From contig NZ_JARZAJ010000012.1 in the NCBI RefSeq assembly GCF_029892105.1, positions 162,182 through 226,181 on the forward strand: a DNA stretch of 64,000 nucleotides, given 5' to 3'. Numbering within the stretch: the stretch's first letter is position 1; each line of letters starts with the position of its first letter. The DNA is from Kitasatospora sp. GP82. Lineage in GTDB: Bacteria > Actinomycetota > Actinomycetes > Streptomycetales > Streptomycetaceae. This document shows positions 7,094 to 15,102 of this stretch, piece after piece. Below the pieces are notes generated by a model. That model did not search any database and was not told the origin of the DNA. It worked only from the letters and a program-made list of their open reading frames with translations. The translations under genes and the position numbers were made by a program.

Positions 7094-8107
7094 ATGGCAA
7101 ATGACCAGTTCGGCTATCAGATGCAGGAACTCGCCAAGATCGAGCAGGATTGGCGCTCGGTCGGCGAGCGGATGGAGCAGCTGAACCGGCAGCTCGGACA
7201 GATCACGCAGACGCTGGCCAAGGCGACGGCGATCGACCTCGCATCGAGCCAGTTCGCCGGAATCCCGGGCTTCGGGATCGCCTTCCAGGTACTCGACGAC
7301 GTCAAGCAGATAGAGGACGCGACCAAGCGTCTGAAGGCCGACAAGGAGAAGCTGGCCAAGCAGATCGCCGACGGTGCCGAGCGGATGAGGGCGGTCAAGG
7401 CCGAGTACGAGGCGGCCGAGAAGAAGATCGAGGACGAGCTCAGGAAGCACGAGCACCAGAACCAGCCGCCCACCAGCCCGAAGCCGCAGCCACAGCCGCC
7501 CACCAGCGGATCCGGTGGTCATGGCGGTGGCTCGGGCGGCCACGGCGGTGGCTCGGGTGAGCCGGGCGGCCACGAGGGCGGTGGCAGTGGCGGTGACGGT
7601 GGCGGCGGCAGCCACGGCGCGCCGGACGGCCACGTCAGTACCGCCAGCGAGATCAAGGTCTCCGAGGTCACCTACGGCGGCGCCGGATCGTGGAAGAGCG
7701 GCCAGGCAGCCACCGAGGACTACATCAACCAGGCGCTGGACAAGATGGGCATCACCGACCCGCAGGCCCGGGCCAACTGGATGCGCGGCATGCTGACCAT
7801 CGCCGAGCGCGAGTCCAGCTACAACGCGCCGCATTCCCAGATCTGCACGTGGGACAGCAACGCCCGCGGAGAGCGGGTGGCGGACGGCGCGCCCGCCGAG
7901 TGCTCGCGCGGTGGCTGGCAGTGCATACCGAGCACCTTCGCCGCGTACCACCAGCCCGGGACGGCGACCGACATCTACGACCCGGTCGCCAACTGCGCCG
8001 CGTCCATGAACTACATCATGGACACCTACCACGTCTCGCGCGACGGCTCGAACCTCACCCACAACGTCCAGCAGGCGGACGCCAGCCGTCCGCCGAAGGG
8101 CTACTGA
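7094..8107 (+). CDS. coiled-coil protein with C-terminal lysozyme-like transglycosylase domain
   Basis: 337 aa. Residues 1-120 are helical coiled coil with Lys/Glu heptads and no signal peptide. A Pro-rich segment and a Gly/His/Ser linker follow (about 120-175). A soluble-lytic-transglycosylase-like domain spans 185-337, with the catalytic-Glu region IAERESSYN (E238 or E240), GERVADGAPAECSRG, GGWQCIPSTFAAYH and YDPVANCAASMNYIM. Such domains cleave peptidoglycan. The N-terminal helical half without a Sec signal resembles type VII-type substrates, so this may be a muralytic effector or a cell-wall remodeller. It lies 54 nt downstream of the WXG100-like gene. Confidence 0.75.
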   Translation: MANDQFGYQMQELAKIEQDWRSVGERMEQLNRQLGQITQTLAKATAIDLASSQFAGIPGFGIAFQVLDDVKQIEDATKRLKADKEKLAKQIADGAERMRAVKAEYEAAEKKIEDELRKHEHQNQPPTSPKPQPQPPTSGSGGHGGGSGGHGGGSGEPGGHEGGGSGGDGGGGSHGAPDGHVSTASEIKVSEVTYGGAGSWKSGQAATEDYINQALDKMGITDPQARANWMRGMLTIAERESSYNAPHSQICTWDSNARGERVADGAPAECSRGGWQCIPSTFAAYHQPGTATDIYDPVANCAASMNYIMDTYHVSRDGSNLTHNVQQADASRPPKGY

Positions 8108-8207
8108 CACTCACTCGCGCGGCAACGCCAACGGCCGGTTCCGGGACGGGCGTTGCCGCGCCCTTTCGAGTCCCCCCACACCACACACCTGAGGAAGAGT
8201 CATCCCC

Positions 8208-9008
8208 GTGTCCCGCTCCACCACCCTCACCAAGACGGCCGCCGCGCTGCTCGTCGCACTCGGCTCGCTGACCGCGTGCGGTCCCACCGACGACCCGGCC
8301 CCGGCTGCCGGCTCGGTCGCCGCGGCCCCGGTTCCGGACAAGAGCGCAGCCGACTCCCCCACGGCCGCACCGTCCGGCACCGCGCCGTCGGCGACCGCGG
8401 GTTCCGGTGCCGCCCCGGCCACCGGTGTGCCGGCTTCGGCGTGGGCGGCTGCGAGCGGTATCCCGATGGCCGCGCAGTACCACTGGGGCTCCCCGGCCGA
8501 TGTGGCGCAGGCCGTGCAGAACCCGAAGTTCGAGTTCGAGCAGCTCTGTATGTCGAGCCGTGACCCGTCGAACGACCTCTCCGACTGGAAGGGGCCCGCC
8601 GCGCAGGCGCACCTCGCAGCCGGTCAGAACTTCGCGGACTGGCAGGTCCAGCAGACGGTCGTTCACTTCCCCGGGACCAGCAGCGGCGGAGCGCAGCTGG
8701 CCCATGCGCTCTACCGGGGCCTGACGGACGAGCTGAAAGCCTGCGGCAGAAGCGCGAAGGGCGCGACGGTGAAGGTGACCAGCACCGGTGGCGACGCCGG
8801 GAACAGCAACCTGGCCGCGACCGTCACCGTCCCGGAGTCGGGCGGCGGCGCATACACCCTGCACCAGTACCTGTCCCTGACCGGCCGGACGGTGACCGAG
8901 CTGGCCCTCTGGTCGGACCATCCGACGCATCAGTGGTCGGCGCCTGCGGACGCCGCGGTCCTGGGGCCCCTGGAGTCCCCGCTCTGCTCGTCGTTCAAGG
9001 ACTGCTGA
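8208..9008 (+). CDS. secreted lipoprotein of unknown function
   Basis: 266 aa from a GTG at 8208 with GAGGAAG upstream. A lipoprotein signal peptide ends in LTAC, with Cys24 as the lipidation site, followed by a disordered Ala/Pro/Ser/Thr-rich linker to about residue 75. A globular exported domain comes next, with Cys at CMSSRD, ACGRS and LCSSF probably in disulphides. It follows the transglycosylase gene by 100 nt on the same strand and may anchor or regulate that protein at the wall, which is inference from position only. I do not recognise the family. Confidence 0.7.
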   Translation: MSRSTTLTKTAAALLVALGSLTACGPTDDPAPAAGSVAAAPVPDKSAADSPTAAPSGTAPSATAGSGAAPATGVPASAWAAASGIPMAAQYHWGSPADVAQAVQNPKFEFEQLCMSSRDPSNDLSDWKGPAAQAHLAAGQNFADWQVQQTVVHFPGTSSGGAQLAHALYRGLTDELKACGRSAKGATVKVTSTGGDAGNSNLAATVTVPESGGGAYTLHQYLSLTGRTVTELALWSDHPTHQWSAPADAAVLGPLESPLCSSFKDC

Positions 9009-9035
9009 CGCCGGCCTGGCAGTTGAGCCGGAGGA

Positions 9036-9079
9036 CGGCCGGCCATGCACTGCGCCCGTGGGCAGTGCATGGCCGGCCG
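9036..9079. terminator. Strong bidirectional hairpin terminator
   Basis: Perfect 18-bp arms (9036-9053 and 9062-9079) with an 8-nt loop, between the convergent lipoprotein and I36-inhibitor genes. It is the longest perfect stem I found in the window. Confidence 0.85.
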
Positions 9080-9098
9080 ACTGCGGAAAGATCCGGGG

Positions 9099-9497
9099 TC
9101 AGCCGCAGTCGGGGGTGAGCGAGGCCACCCGCCTGCCGTCCAGCTCGTGGTCACCGATGCCGCTGACCTCCTGCTCGTCACCGGCGAAGTTCGGCTGGTC
9201 GTTGAGGCGCACGATGCAGCCGAAGTCGTCGGGGAGGGGGTTGCGCGCCGACTGCGGGTGGATGGGGGGCTCGATGTCGTCCAGCTGGCGCAGGTCGAAG
9301 CCGTCCTTCGTCACGTGCGCGTCCTCGGCCAGCAGGACCCTGCCCGTCTGGTGGGGCCCTTCGAAGAGGCAGAAGTAGCCCTTCTTGCACTTCAGTGTGT
9401 GAGCGGCGGTGTCCGCGTAGGTGGCGGAGGCGGCGGTGGCCGAAAGGCCGATGGTTGCCATGACCATGACAGCAAGGCGGAGGGCGCGGTTTCGCAT
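9099..9497 (-). CDS. secreted peptidase-inhibitor family I36-like protein
   Basis: 132 aa from the ATG at 9497 (GGAG 6 nt upstream); the longer ORF start at 9551 is unlikely. A Sec signal peptide (MRNRALRLAVMVMATIGL, then ATAASA) precedes a small Cys-containing domain beginning LKCKKGYFCLFEGPHQTGR. The C-x-x-GYFCLFE start followed by LDDIEPP and NPLPDDFGC matches the I36 group of small secreted metalloprotease-inhibitor-like proteins common in streptomycetes. Inhibitory activity is not demonstrated for most of them. It is a single gene between two terminators. Confidence 0.75.
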   Translation of the reverse strand: MRNRALRLAVMVMATIGLSATAASATYADTAAHTLKCKKGYFCLFEGPHQTGRVLLAEDAHVTKDGFDLRQLDDIEPPIHPQSARNPLPDDFGCIVRLNDQPNFAGDEQEVSGIGDHELDGRRVASLTPDCG

Positions 9498-9616
9498 GAG
9501 AACTCCGTTCGTCGGGGAGGCGCCACCGGTAGTACCCGGATGGCGACCCAACGTTAACCCGCAACTGCTCCCTGTACGGAGCTTTTCGGGATGACACGTG
9601 CGGCGCGAGTGGCAGC

Positions 9617-9656
9617 GGGGCTGACGGGGGCCAGTGGGTGGCGTCCCGTCAGCCCC
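9617..9656. terminator. Hairpin terminator of the phosphonate transporter operon
   Basis: GGGGCTGACGGG (9617-9628) pairs with CCCGTCAGCCCC (9645-9656), 12 bp perfect. It sits immediately after the SMR gene, which ends at 9670 on the minus strand. Confidence 0.75.
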
Positions 9657-9669
9657 GGGGCCGTGAAGG

Positions 9670-9990
9670 TCAGTGGCTGCCGCGCAGGTTGAGGACGACG
9701 ACGCCGACGATGATCAGGGCGATGCCCAACCACTGGGCGCGGCCCAGCTGTTCGCCGAAGGCGATGGTGCCGATGGCGGCGACGGCGGCGGTGCCCGCAC
9801 CGGACCAGACCGCGTAGGCGATCGAGACCGGGATGTGCTTCAGGGCGCGGCCGAGCAGCAGGAAGGAGAGCAGGTAGCCGAGTCCGACGCCGAGGCTGGG
9901 CCAGAGCCGGGTGAAGCCCTCGGTGAGCTTGAGACAGCTGGTGGCGCAGACCTCGCTGGCGATCGCGAGGGTGAGCAGCAGGTAGGGCAT
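9670..9990 (-). CDS. small multidrug resistance (SMR, EmrE/QacE-type) efflux protein
   Basis: 106 aa with four membrane helices. It has the family Glu in helix 1 (IASEVCATSCLKLTEGF), W-S-G-x-G in helix 3 (YAVWSGAGTA) and GEQLG before helix 4. SMR dimers exchange protons for quaternary or lipophilic cations. Its ATG overlaps the HAD gene's stop (shared ATGA), so it is the last gene of the six-gene operon starting at 14833. Placement behind a phosphonate importer suggests export of a quaternary ammonium compound, for example substrate or product of the TmpA/TmpB-like enzyme. That is inference. Confidence 0.9.
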   Translation of the reverse strand: MPYLLLTLAIASEVCATSCLKLTEGFTRLWPSLGVGLGYLLSFLLLGRALKHIPVSIAYAVWSGAGTAAVAAIGTIAFGEQLGRAQWLGIALIIVGVVVLNLRGSH

Positions 9991-10682
9991 CAGGCCGTGC
10001 GCTCACCGGCGGACCCGGCCGCGAGCCGGCCGAGCAGGGCGAGGTCGGCCTGCTCCAGGCTCTCCAGCAGGGTGATCCGCTCGGCGGCCGCGATCGGCAC
10101 GGCGGACGGTACGGCCAGCACATTGCAGCCGGCGGCGTGGGCGGAGGCGACGCCGGTCGGGGTGTCCTCGACGGCCACGCAGGCGGCCGGGTCGAGGCCG
10201 AGCCGGTCGGCGGCGGCGAGGTAGGGGGCCGGGTCGGGCTTGGTGCGCTCGGTGTCCTCGGCGGCCAGGGTGATGGTGAACCACTGGCTGCCGAGCGAGG
10301 AGAGCACCAGGTCGACCACCCTGCGCGGGGAGGCGGAGACCAGGGCGGTGGGGACCGCCGCGTCCCGGAGTTCGGCCAGCAGCGCCAGTGCGCCCGGCCG
10401 GGGGACGACCTCGCTGGCGACCTTGCTGCTGAACGACTCGTTGAGCTGCTCGGCGAGTTCGGCCTCGGTCCGGTCGGTGCCGCTGGTGCGGTGCAGATGG
10501 GCGGCGGTGTGCTCGACCGGGCGGCCGAGCACGTCGGGCAGGTCGTCGTCGGTGAGGGTGATCCTCAGTTCGGCGGCGAGTTCGGCGGCGGCCTGCCACC
10601 AGAGGTGCTCGGTGTCGACCAGGGTGCCGTCCATGTCGAACAGGACGGCGGCGGGCCCATGGGGGAGCGGGGTTTCAGGCAT
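9990..10682 (-). CDS. HAD-superfamily phosphatase (beta-phosphoglucomutase-like subfamily)
   Basis: 230 aa. HAD motif I is FDMDGTLVDTE (about residues 15-25), motif II VSASPRR (about 118), motif III K with TKPDPAPYL (about 150), and motif IV VEDTPTGVASA (about 175). A helical cap domain lies between I and II. The substrate is unknown. It is not a canonical phosphonoacetaldehyde hydrolase, which has a different motif I. It follows the ATPase gene by 43 nt and overlaps the SMR gene, so it belongs to the phosphonate operon and may dephosphorylate a downstream metabolite. Confidence 0.85.
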   Translation of the reverse strand: MPETPLPHGPAAVLFDMDGTLVDTEHLWWQAAAELAAELRITLTDDDLPDVLGRPVEHTAAHLHRTSGTDRTEAELAEQLNESFSSKVASEVVPRPGALALLAELRDAAVPTALVSASPRRVVDLVLSSLGSQWFTITLAAEDTERTKPDPAPYLAAADRLGLDPAACVAVEDTPTGVASAHAAGCNVLAVPSAVPIAAAERITLLESLEQADLALLGRLAAGSAGERTA

Positions 10683-10725
10683 GGCGGTACCTTTGGTCTT
10701 CGTCGTCGGGTGAATTGACGGTATG

Positions 10726-11817
10726 TCAGTTCGATGCGGTGCGGTGGTCGACCAGGACGGGCCGCTCCGGCAGGGTGATCTCGGCCGTGCTGCCGACCGG
10801 AAGTGCGGCGGCCGCCTCGGTCGGCAGGTCGGACTTCACCTCGGTGCCGTCGGCGAGCCGGACGGTGAGCCGGGTGACGCTGCCCAGGAAGGACGCGGAC
10901 ACCACGATCGCCCGTCCCTGCTCGGCCGGGGCGAGGCCGACGTTCTCCGGTCGTACCAGGACGTCCAGTCGGCCGTCGGCGGGCACGGCGCCGTCCACCG
11001 CGTGGCGGCGGCCGAGCACCTCGACGCCGTCGCCGGCACGCTCGCAGGGGATACGGCTCATGGTGCCGACGAACTCGGCGACGAAGGCGGTGGCCGGGCG
11101 TGCGTACAGCTCGGACGGGGTGGCGCACTGCTCGAGGCGGCCCGCGCGCAGGACGGCGACCCGGTCGGCCATCGACAGCGCCTCCTCCTGGTCGTGGGTG
11201 ACGAACAGGGTGGTGATGCCGAGCTCCTGCTGGAGGCGGCGGATCTCCTCGCGCAGGCTGAGCCTGACCTTGGCGTCCAGGGCCGAGAGCGGCTCGTCGA
11301 GCAGCAGGACGCGCGGCTTGAGGGCGAGCGCGCGGGCGAGCGCGATGCGCTGCTGCTGACCGCCGGACATCTGGTGCGGGTAGTGTCCGGCGCGCTGCGG
11401 CAGGCCGACGAGCTCCAGCAACTCCTGGGCGCGGGAGCGGCGTTCGGCCTTGGAGGTGCCGCGCATCCGCATCCCGAAGGCGACGTTGTCCAGCGCCGTC
11501 AGGTGCGGGAAGAGGCTGTAGGACTGGAACACCATGCCCGCGTCGCGCTTGTGCGCGGGAATCCTGGTGATGTCCTCGCCGTCGACCAGAACCTCACCCG
11601 AGTCGTGGGTCTCGAAGCCGGCCAGGATGCGCAGGGCGGTGGTCTTGCCGCAGCCGGACGGCCCGAGCAGGGCGAGCAGCTCACCCGGGTGGACGGTCAG
11701 GTCGAGACCGTCCAGCGCGGTGGTGGCGCCGAACCGGCGGCGCAGGGAACGGAATTCGACGGTCGCGCTGCCGGGCGCGAGCGGCACACCGGCGGCGGGG
11801 GCGGTAACCGTGGACAT
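10726..11817 (-). CDS. ABC transporter ATP-binding protein (PotA/PhnT-like), phosphonate-type importer
   Basis: 363 aa from the ATG at 11817, preceded by AGGAG; the 11883 start adds an unlikely leader. Walker A is GPSGCGKTT, the signature is MSGGQQQRIALARAL, Walker B is VLLLDEPLSALD, and the H-loop is FVTHDQEEA. A TOBE-like domain occupies the last 100 residues. The subfamily energises uptake of polyamines, Fe(III), sulfate or 2-aminoethylphosphonate. The adjacent C-P oxygenase gene and shared operator make an aminoalkylphosphonate the likely substrate here. Confidence 0.9.
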   Translation of the reverse strand: MSTVTAPAAGVPLAPGSATVEFRSLRRRFGATTALDGLDLTVHPGELLALLGPSGCGKTTALRILAGFETHDSGEVLVDGEDITRIPAHKRDAGMVFQSYSLFPHLTALDNVAFGMRMRGTSKAERRSRAQELLELVGLPQRAGHYPHQMSGGQQQRIALARALALKPRVLLLDEPLSALDAKVRLSLREEIRRLQQELGITTLFVTHDQEEALSMADRVAVLRAGRLEQCATPSELYARPATAFVAEFVGTMSRIPCERAGDGVEVLGRRHAVDGAVPADGRLDVLVRPENVGLAPAEQGRAIVVSASFLGSVTRLTVRLADGTEVKSDLPTEAAAALPVGSTAEITLPERPVLVDHRTASN

Positions 11818-11857
11818 TCGGGAGACTCCTGGAGATACCTTGAAAAGGAGGGGTGGA

Positions 11858-12694
11858 TCAGGTGCGCGCGGACTTGCGGCCACGGCCGAGCGCGGACATC
11901 AGCAGCAGCAGTACCCAGACGACCAGCAGGCTCAGGATCGAGACCGCGACCGACATCTGGCCGTCGCTCTTGCCGTTGGAGCTGATCCACACCGAGAAGG
12001 GCTGGAAGCCGAGGATCGCGGCGGTGGTGAACTCGCCGAGCACCATTGCCACGGTGAGCACCGAGGCGTTCAGCAGCGCGCTGCGCAGGTTGGGCAGGAC
12101 GACGGTGAACACCGCACGCGGCCAGCTCGCACCGCAGTTGCGGGCGGCCTCCACCAGGGTGACCACGTCCACGCCGCGCAGCCCGGCGTCCAGCGCGCGG
12201 TAGGCGAAGGGCAGCGCCATCAGGACGTACGCGATCACCAGCACGATCGGGAAGCCGGGGTCCTGGATGGCCACGATGGTCTGGAACAGCGGGGTGTCGG
12301 ACAGGTAGTCCGGGCCCCAGCGCAGCACGCCGACGATGCCGGTGGTGAGCGCCACCACCGGGACGACCAGCGGCAGCGAGCACATCACCTCGATCACCGG
12401 GCGCAGCTTCGGTGCGCCGAGCCGGGCCGCGAGCAGTGCGGGCACCAGCAGGAGCAGCAGGATCGCGACGGTGACGGCGGCCAGCTCCAGGCTGAGGGAG
12501 AGGCTGTCCAGGAAGCCGGGGGCGTTCAGCAGCTCGGTGTACGCCCGGAAGGTGGTGCCGCCCTTGTTGTCGTCGATGCTGAAGACCACCGAGGCGGCCA
12601 TCGGTACGGCGAAGTAGACGCCGCAGACGAGCAGGACCAGACCGCGGCCGAGGCGGATGCGAGATCCCAACGATTGGAAGTTCAGGCTAGCCAC
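11858..12694 (-). CDS. ABC transporter permease (second permease of the phosphonate-type importer)
   Basis: 278 aa from a GTG at 12694, overlapping the previous permease by 13 nt with GGAG 7 nt upstream. About six membrane helices are visible, with the cytoplasmic EAA loop (LVEAARNCGASWPRAVFTVVLPN) that contacts the ATPase. It pairs with the 323-aa permease to form the heterodimeric channel. Confidence 0.88.
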   Translation of the reverse strand: MASLNFQSLGSRIRLGRGLVLLVCGVYFAVPMAASVVFSIDDNKGGTTFRAYTELLNAPGFLDSLSLSLELAAVTVAILLLLLVPALLAARLGAPKLRPVIEVMCSLPLVVPVVALTTGIVGVLRWGPDYLSDTPLFQTIVAIQDPGFPIVLVIAYVLMALPFAYRALDAGLRGVDVVTLVEAARNCGASWPRAVFTVVLPNLRSALLNASVLTVAMVLGEFTTAAILGFQPFSVWISSNGKSDGQMSVAVSILSLLVVWVLLLLMSALGRGRKSART

Positions 12695-13653
12695 TTGGCA
12701 CTCCGGCGCTGAAGGGGCAGGTAGATCGCCATCACCAGGCAGGCGACCACGATCATGTCGAGTCCGAGTGCCAGTGCCAGGTTGCCCTGGCCGACCAGCA
12801 CGTTGCCGGAGAGCGCGTCGCCGATCTGCATCGAGATCAGCGGTACCGAACTGCCCACCATGGCCTCGGCGGTGGCGTACGCGGCGAAGGAGGCGCCGAA
12901 GAGCAGCACGAACCCGCCGAGCAGCGAGGGCAGCAGCACCGGCAGCGCGACATGGCGCCAGTACTGGAAGGTGGTCGCGCGGTTGTTGTGGGCGGCCTCG
13001 CGCCACTGCACCCGCAGACCCTCCAGAGCGGGCGTGATGGTGAGGATCATCAGCGGCACCAGGAAGTACAGGTAGACCACCGAGAGGCCGGTGAAGGTGT
13101 AGAGGTTCCAGCCGTGCTTGGTGAGGCCGAACTTCTTGGTGACCTCACCCGCGTTGCCGAGGGTGGCGACGAACATGAACGCCAGCGGGACGCCGCCGAA
13201 GTTGGCCAGCACGCCGGAGCCGGAGAGCACGGCCTCGCGGAACATCCGGAACCGGGAGGTGACCACCGCCTGGGCCAGCGGCAGACCGACGACGGTGCCG
13301 ATCAGCGCGGTCAGCAGCGAGAGCTTGATGCTGCCGAAGAGCGCGGTCCAGTAGGCGCCCTGGAGCGAGTTGGTCAGGTTGTCGGTGGTGAAGGCGCCAC
13401 CGCCGTCGGGGGAGTCGGTGGAGGTGGTGAACGCACCGATCGCGATGGCGATCGTCGGCAGGCCGAAGCCGACGGCGAAGAAGACCAGCAGCGGGAGGGC
13501 CGCGAGCCAGGCTCGGCTGCCGCCCCGCCGGCGGCGGGGGGTGGGGGCCGAACGGGCGGCCAGGGGTTCGGGGGTAGCGGTACCGGGGGCCCCCGCGCCG
13601 CCGCCGAGGTCGGCGGCGGCGGGGGTCGGCACCGGGGTGGGAGCCGTAGTCAT
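12682..13653 (-). CDS. ABC transporter permease (first permease of the phosphonate-type importer)
   Basis: 323 aa. An Ala/Pro-rich cytoplasmic N-terminus of about 45 residues precedes six predicted membrane helices. The EAA-like loop is WREAAHNNRATTFQYWRHVALP. Its start is 7 nt after the binding-protein stop and its end overlaps the second permease, indicating translational coupling. Confidence 0.88.
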   Translation of the reverse strand: MTTAPTPVPTPAAADLGGGAGAPGTATPEPLAARSAPTPRRRRGGSRAWLAALPLLVFFAVGFGLPTIAIAIGAFTTSTDSPDGGGAFTTDNLTNSLQGAYWTALFGSIKLSLLTALIGTVVGLPLAQAVVTSRFRMFREAVLSGSGVLANFGGVPLAFMFVATLGNAGEVTKKFGLTKHGWNLYTFTGLSVVYLYFLVPLMILTITPALEGLRVQWREAAHNNRATTFQYWRHVALPVLLPSLLGGFVLLFGASFAAYATAEAMVGSSVPLISMQIGDALSGNVLVGQGNLALALGLDMIVVACLVMAIYLPLQRRSAKWLA

Positions 13654-13660
13654 CGTCAGG

Positions 13661-14833
13661 TCAGCCCGCGATCGCCTTGGCCCAGTTCTCGGTCACGGTC
13701 TTCTTGGCCGCGTCCGTCTGAGCCTGGGTCGGGAAGGTGGTGAAGGGCTTGGCGACCGGCGGCAGCTTGGCGGCGGCCGCGGCGTCCAGGGTGCCGGCGG
13801 TCTTCAGGGCGTCGAACAGGACCGGGCTGGCGTAGCCGCCCAGGAAGCCGTTCTGGCCCTCGGCGCTGTAGAGGTACTCCTCCCACAGGCGGGCGGCCGC
13901 CGGGTGCGGCGCCCACTTGTTGATCGCCTGGTTGTAGTACTGGGCGTAGGAGCCGTCCGAGGGGATGGCGACCTTCCAGTCGATGCCCTTGTCCTTGAGC
14001 TTGTCGGTGTAACCGGTGTTCAGGTAGGACCAGTCGACGGTGATCGGGGTCTCGCCCTTCTCGATCGTCGCCGGGGTGACCTCGACCGGGTTGAAGTTGC
14101 CGGCCTGCTTCAGCTTGCCGAAGAAGTCGATACCCGGCTGGATGTTGTCCAGCGAACCGCCGTTGGCGAGCGCGGCGGCGTAGACGGCGCCGAAGGCCGC
14201 ACCGGCCTTGGTCGGGTTGCCGTTCAGCGCGACCATGCCCTTGTAGTCGGGCTTCAGCAGGTCGGCGAAGGTCTGCGGGCAGGCGGCGACCTTCTTGGCG
14301 TCGCAGCCGATCGACATGTAGCCGCCGTAGTCGTTGTAGGACAGCCCGGTGGCGTCCTTCATGGTGGCCGGGATCTTGTCGAAGTCGGCGACCTTGTACG
14401 GGGCGAGCAGGCCCTGGCTGCCGGCGCTGAGCGCGAAGGCGGAACCGAGGTCGACCACGTCCGGGGCGCGGTCCTGGCTCTTGCGGGAGGTGATCGCGTT
14501 GATCTCGTCCTGGCTGGTGCCGTCCGGGTTCTCGTCCTCGATGTCGATCCCGTACTTGGCCTTGAAGCCGTCCATCAGCTTGCCGTAGTTCGCCCAGTCC
14601 TTGGGCAGCGTGATGACATGCAGCTTGCCCTCCTTCTTGGCGGCGGCGACCAGGCCGTCCATCCCGCCGAAGTCGGCGGCCGAGGCGGCGTCCTTGGCGG
14701 CCTTGCCGCCCGGCTGCGCGGCGGTGTCGGACTTCGCGGAGCTCGAACCCGCGGACCCGCAGGCGGTGAGGGAGAGCGCGGCGGCGGTCAGCACGGCCGC
14801 GAAGGCGGCGGCACGGGCACGGTGCAACGTCAC
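13661..14833 (-). CDS. extracellular solute-binding lipoprotein of the phosphonate-type ABC importer
   Basis: 390 aa from a GTG at 14833, preceded by CAGGAG. The signal peptide ends in LTAC (Cys25). The mature protein has the type-2 periplasmic binding fold of the ferric/spermidine/2-aminoethylphosphonate group (EGKLHVITLPKDWANYGKL, PDVVDLGSAFAL, GYMSIGCDAKK, PVEVTPATIEKGETPITVDWSYLN). It is first in a six-gene operon with an AGTTG-N6-CAACT operator 76 bp upstream and a divergent UTRA GntR regulator. The exact ligand is not readable; a 2-aminoethyl- or trimethylaminoethyl-phosphonate is suggested by the fused oxygenase next door. Confidence 0.85.
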   Translation of the reverse strand: MTLHRARAAAFAAVLTAAALSLTACGSAGSSSAKSDTAAQPGGKAAKDAASAADFGGMDGLVAAAKKEGKLHVITLPKDWANYGKLMDGFKAKYGIDIEDENPDGTSQDEINAITSRKSQDRAPDVVDLGSAFALSAGSQGLLAPYKVADFDKIPATMKDATGLSYNDYGGYMSIGCDAKKVAACPQTFADLLKPDYKGMVALNGNPTKAGAAFGAVYAAALANGGSLDNIQPGIDFFGKLKQAGNFNPVEVTPATIEKGETPITVDWSYLNTGYTDKLKDKGIDWKVAIPSDGSYAQYYNQAINKWAPHPAAARLWEEYLYSAEGQNGFLGGYASPVLFDALKTAGTLDAAAAAKLPPVAKPFTTFPTQAQTDAAKKTVTENWAKAIAG

Positions 14834-14908
14834 GGGAAGTTCTCCTGACAGGGGGGAGAGGCAAGCTGGGGATTCGCGATGGAGGAGGTGCCGGAGGGCT
14901 CAAGGCCA

Positions 14909-14924
14909 AGTTGGCTAGGCAACT
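14909..14924. promoter_or_regulatory. Predicted GntR operator between the importer operon and its regulator
   Basis: AGTTGGCTAGGCAACT, with arms AGTTG/CAACT, lies 76 bp upstream of the binding-protein gene and 179 bp upstream of the gntR start. It fits autoregulation plus control of the operon. Confidence 0.75.
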
Positions 14925-15102
14925 CTTCCCCGACGACGCCAAGTACGCCGGAGTTCGGTGACGGGAAGGTGAACGGACGGCCCAGCTCAGGGGGCGGCTG
15001 CGGGAACGGTCGAATCCGCGCCGCCGCGCAGTGATCAGCAGCGGCTACAGTCGGTGGCGTCCGCGCTGCACCCGTGCGCAGGACCCTGCCCCAGGAGGGA
15101 CA

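Noticed and set aside
9990..10682. HAD protein as phosphonoacetaldehyde hydrolase (PhnX)
   Set aside because: Motif I (FDMDGTLVDTE) and the cap are of the beta-phosphoglucomutase type. The PhnX-specific motif I and cap Lys are not seen.
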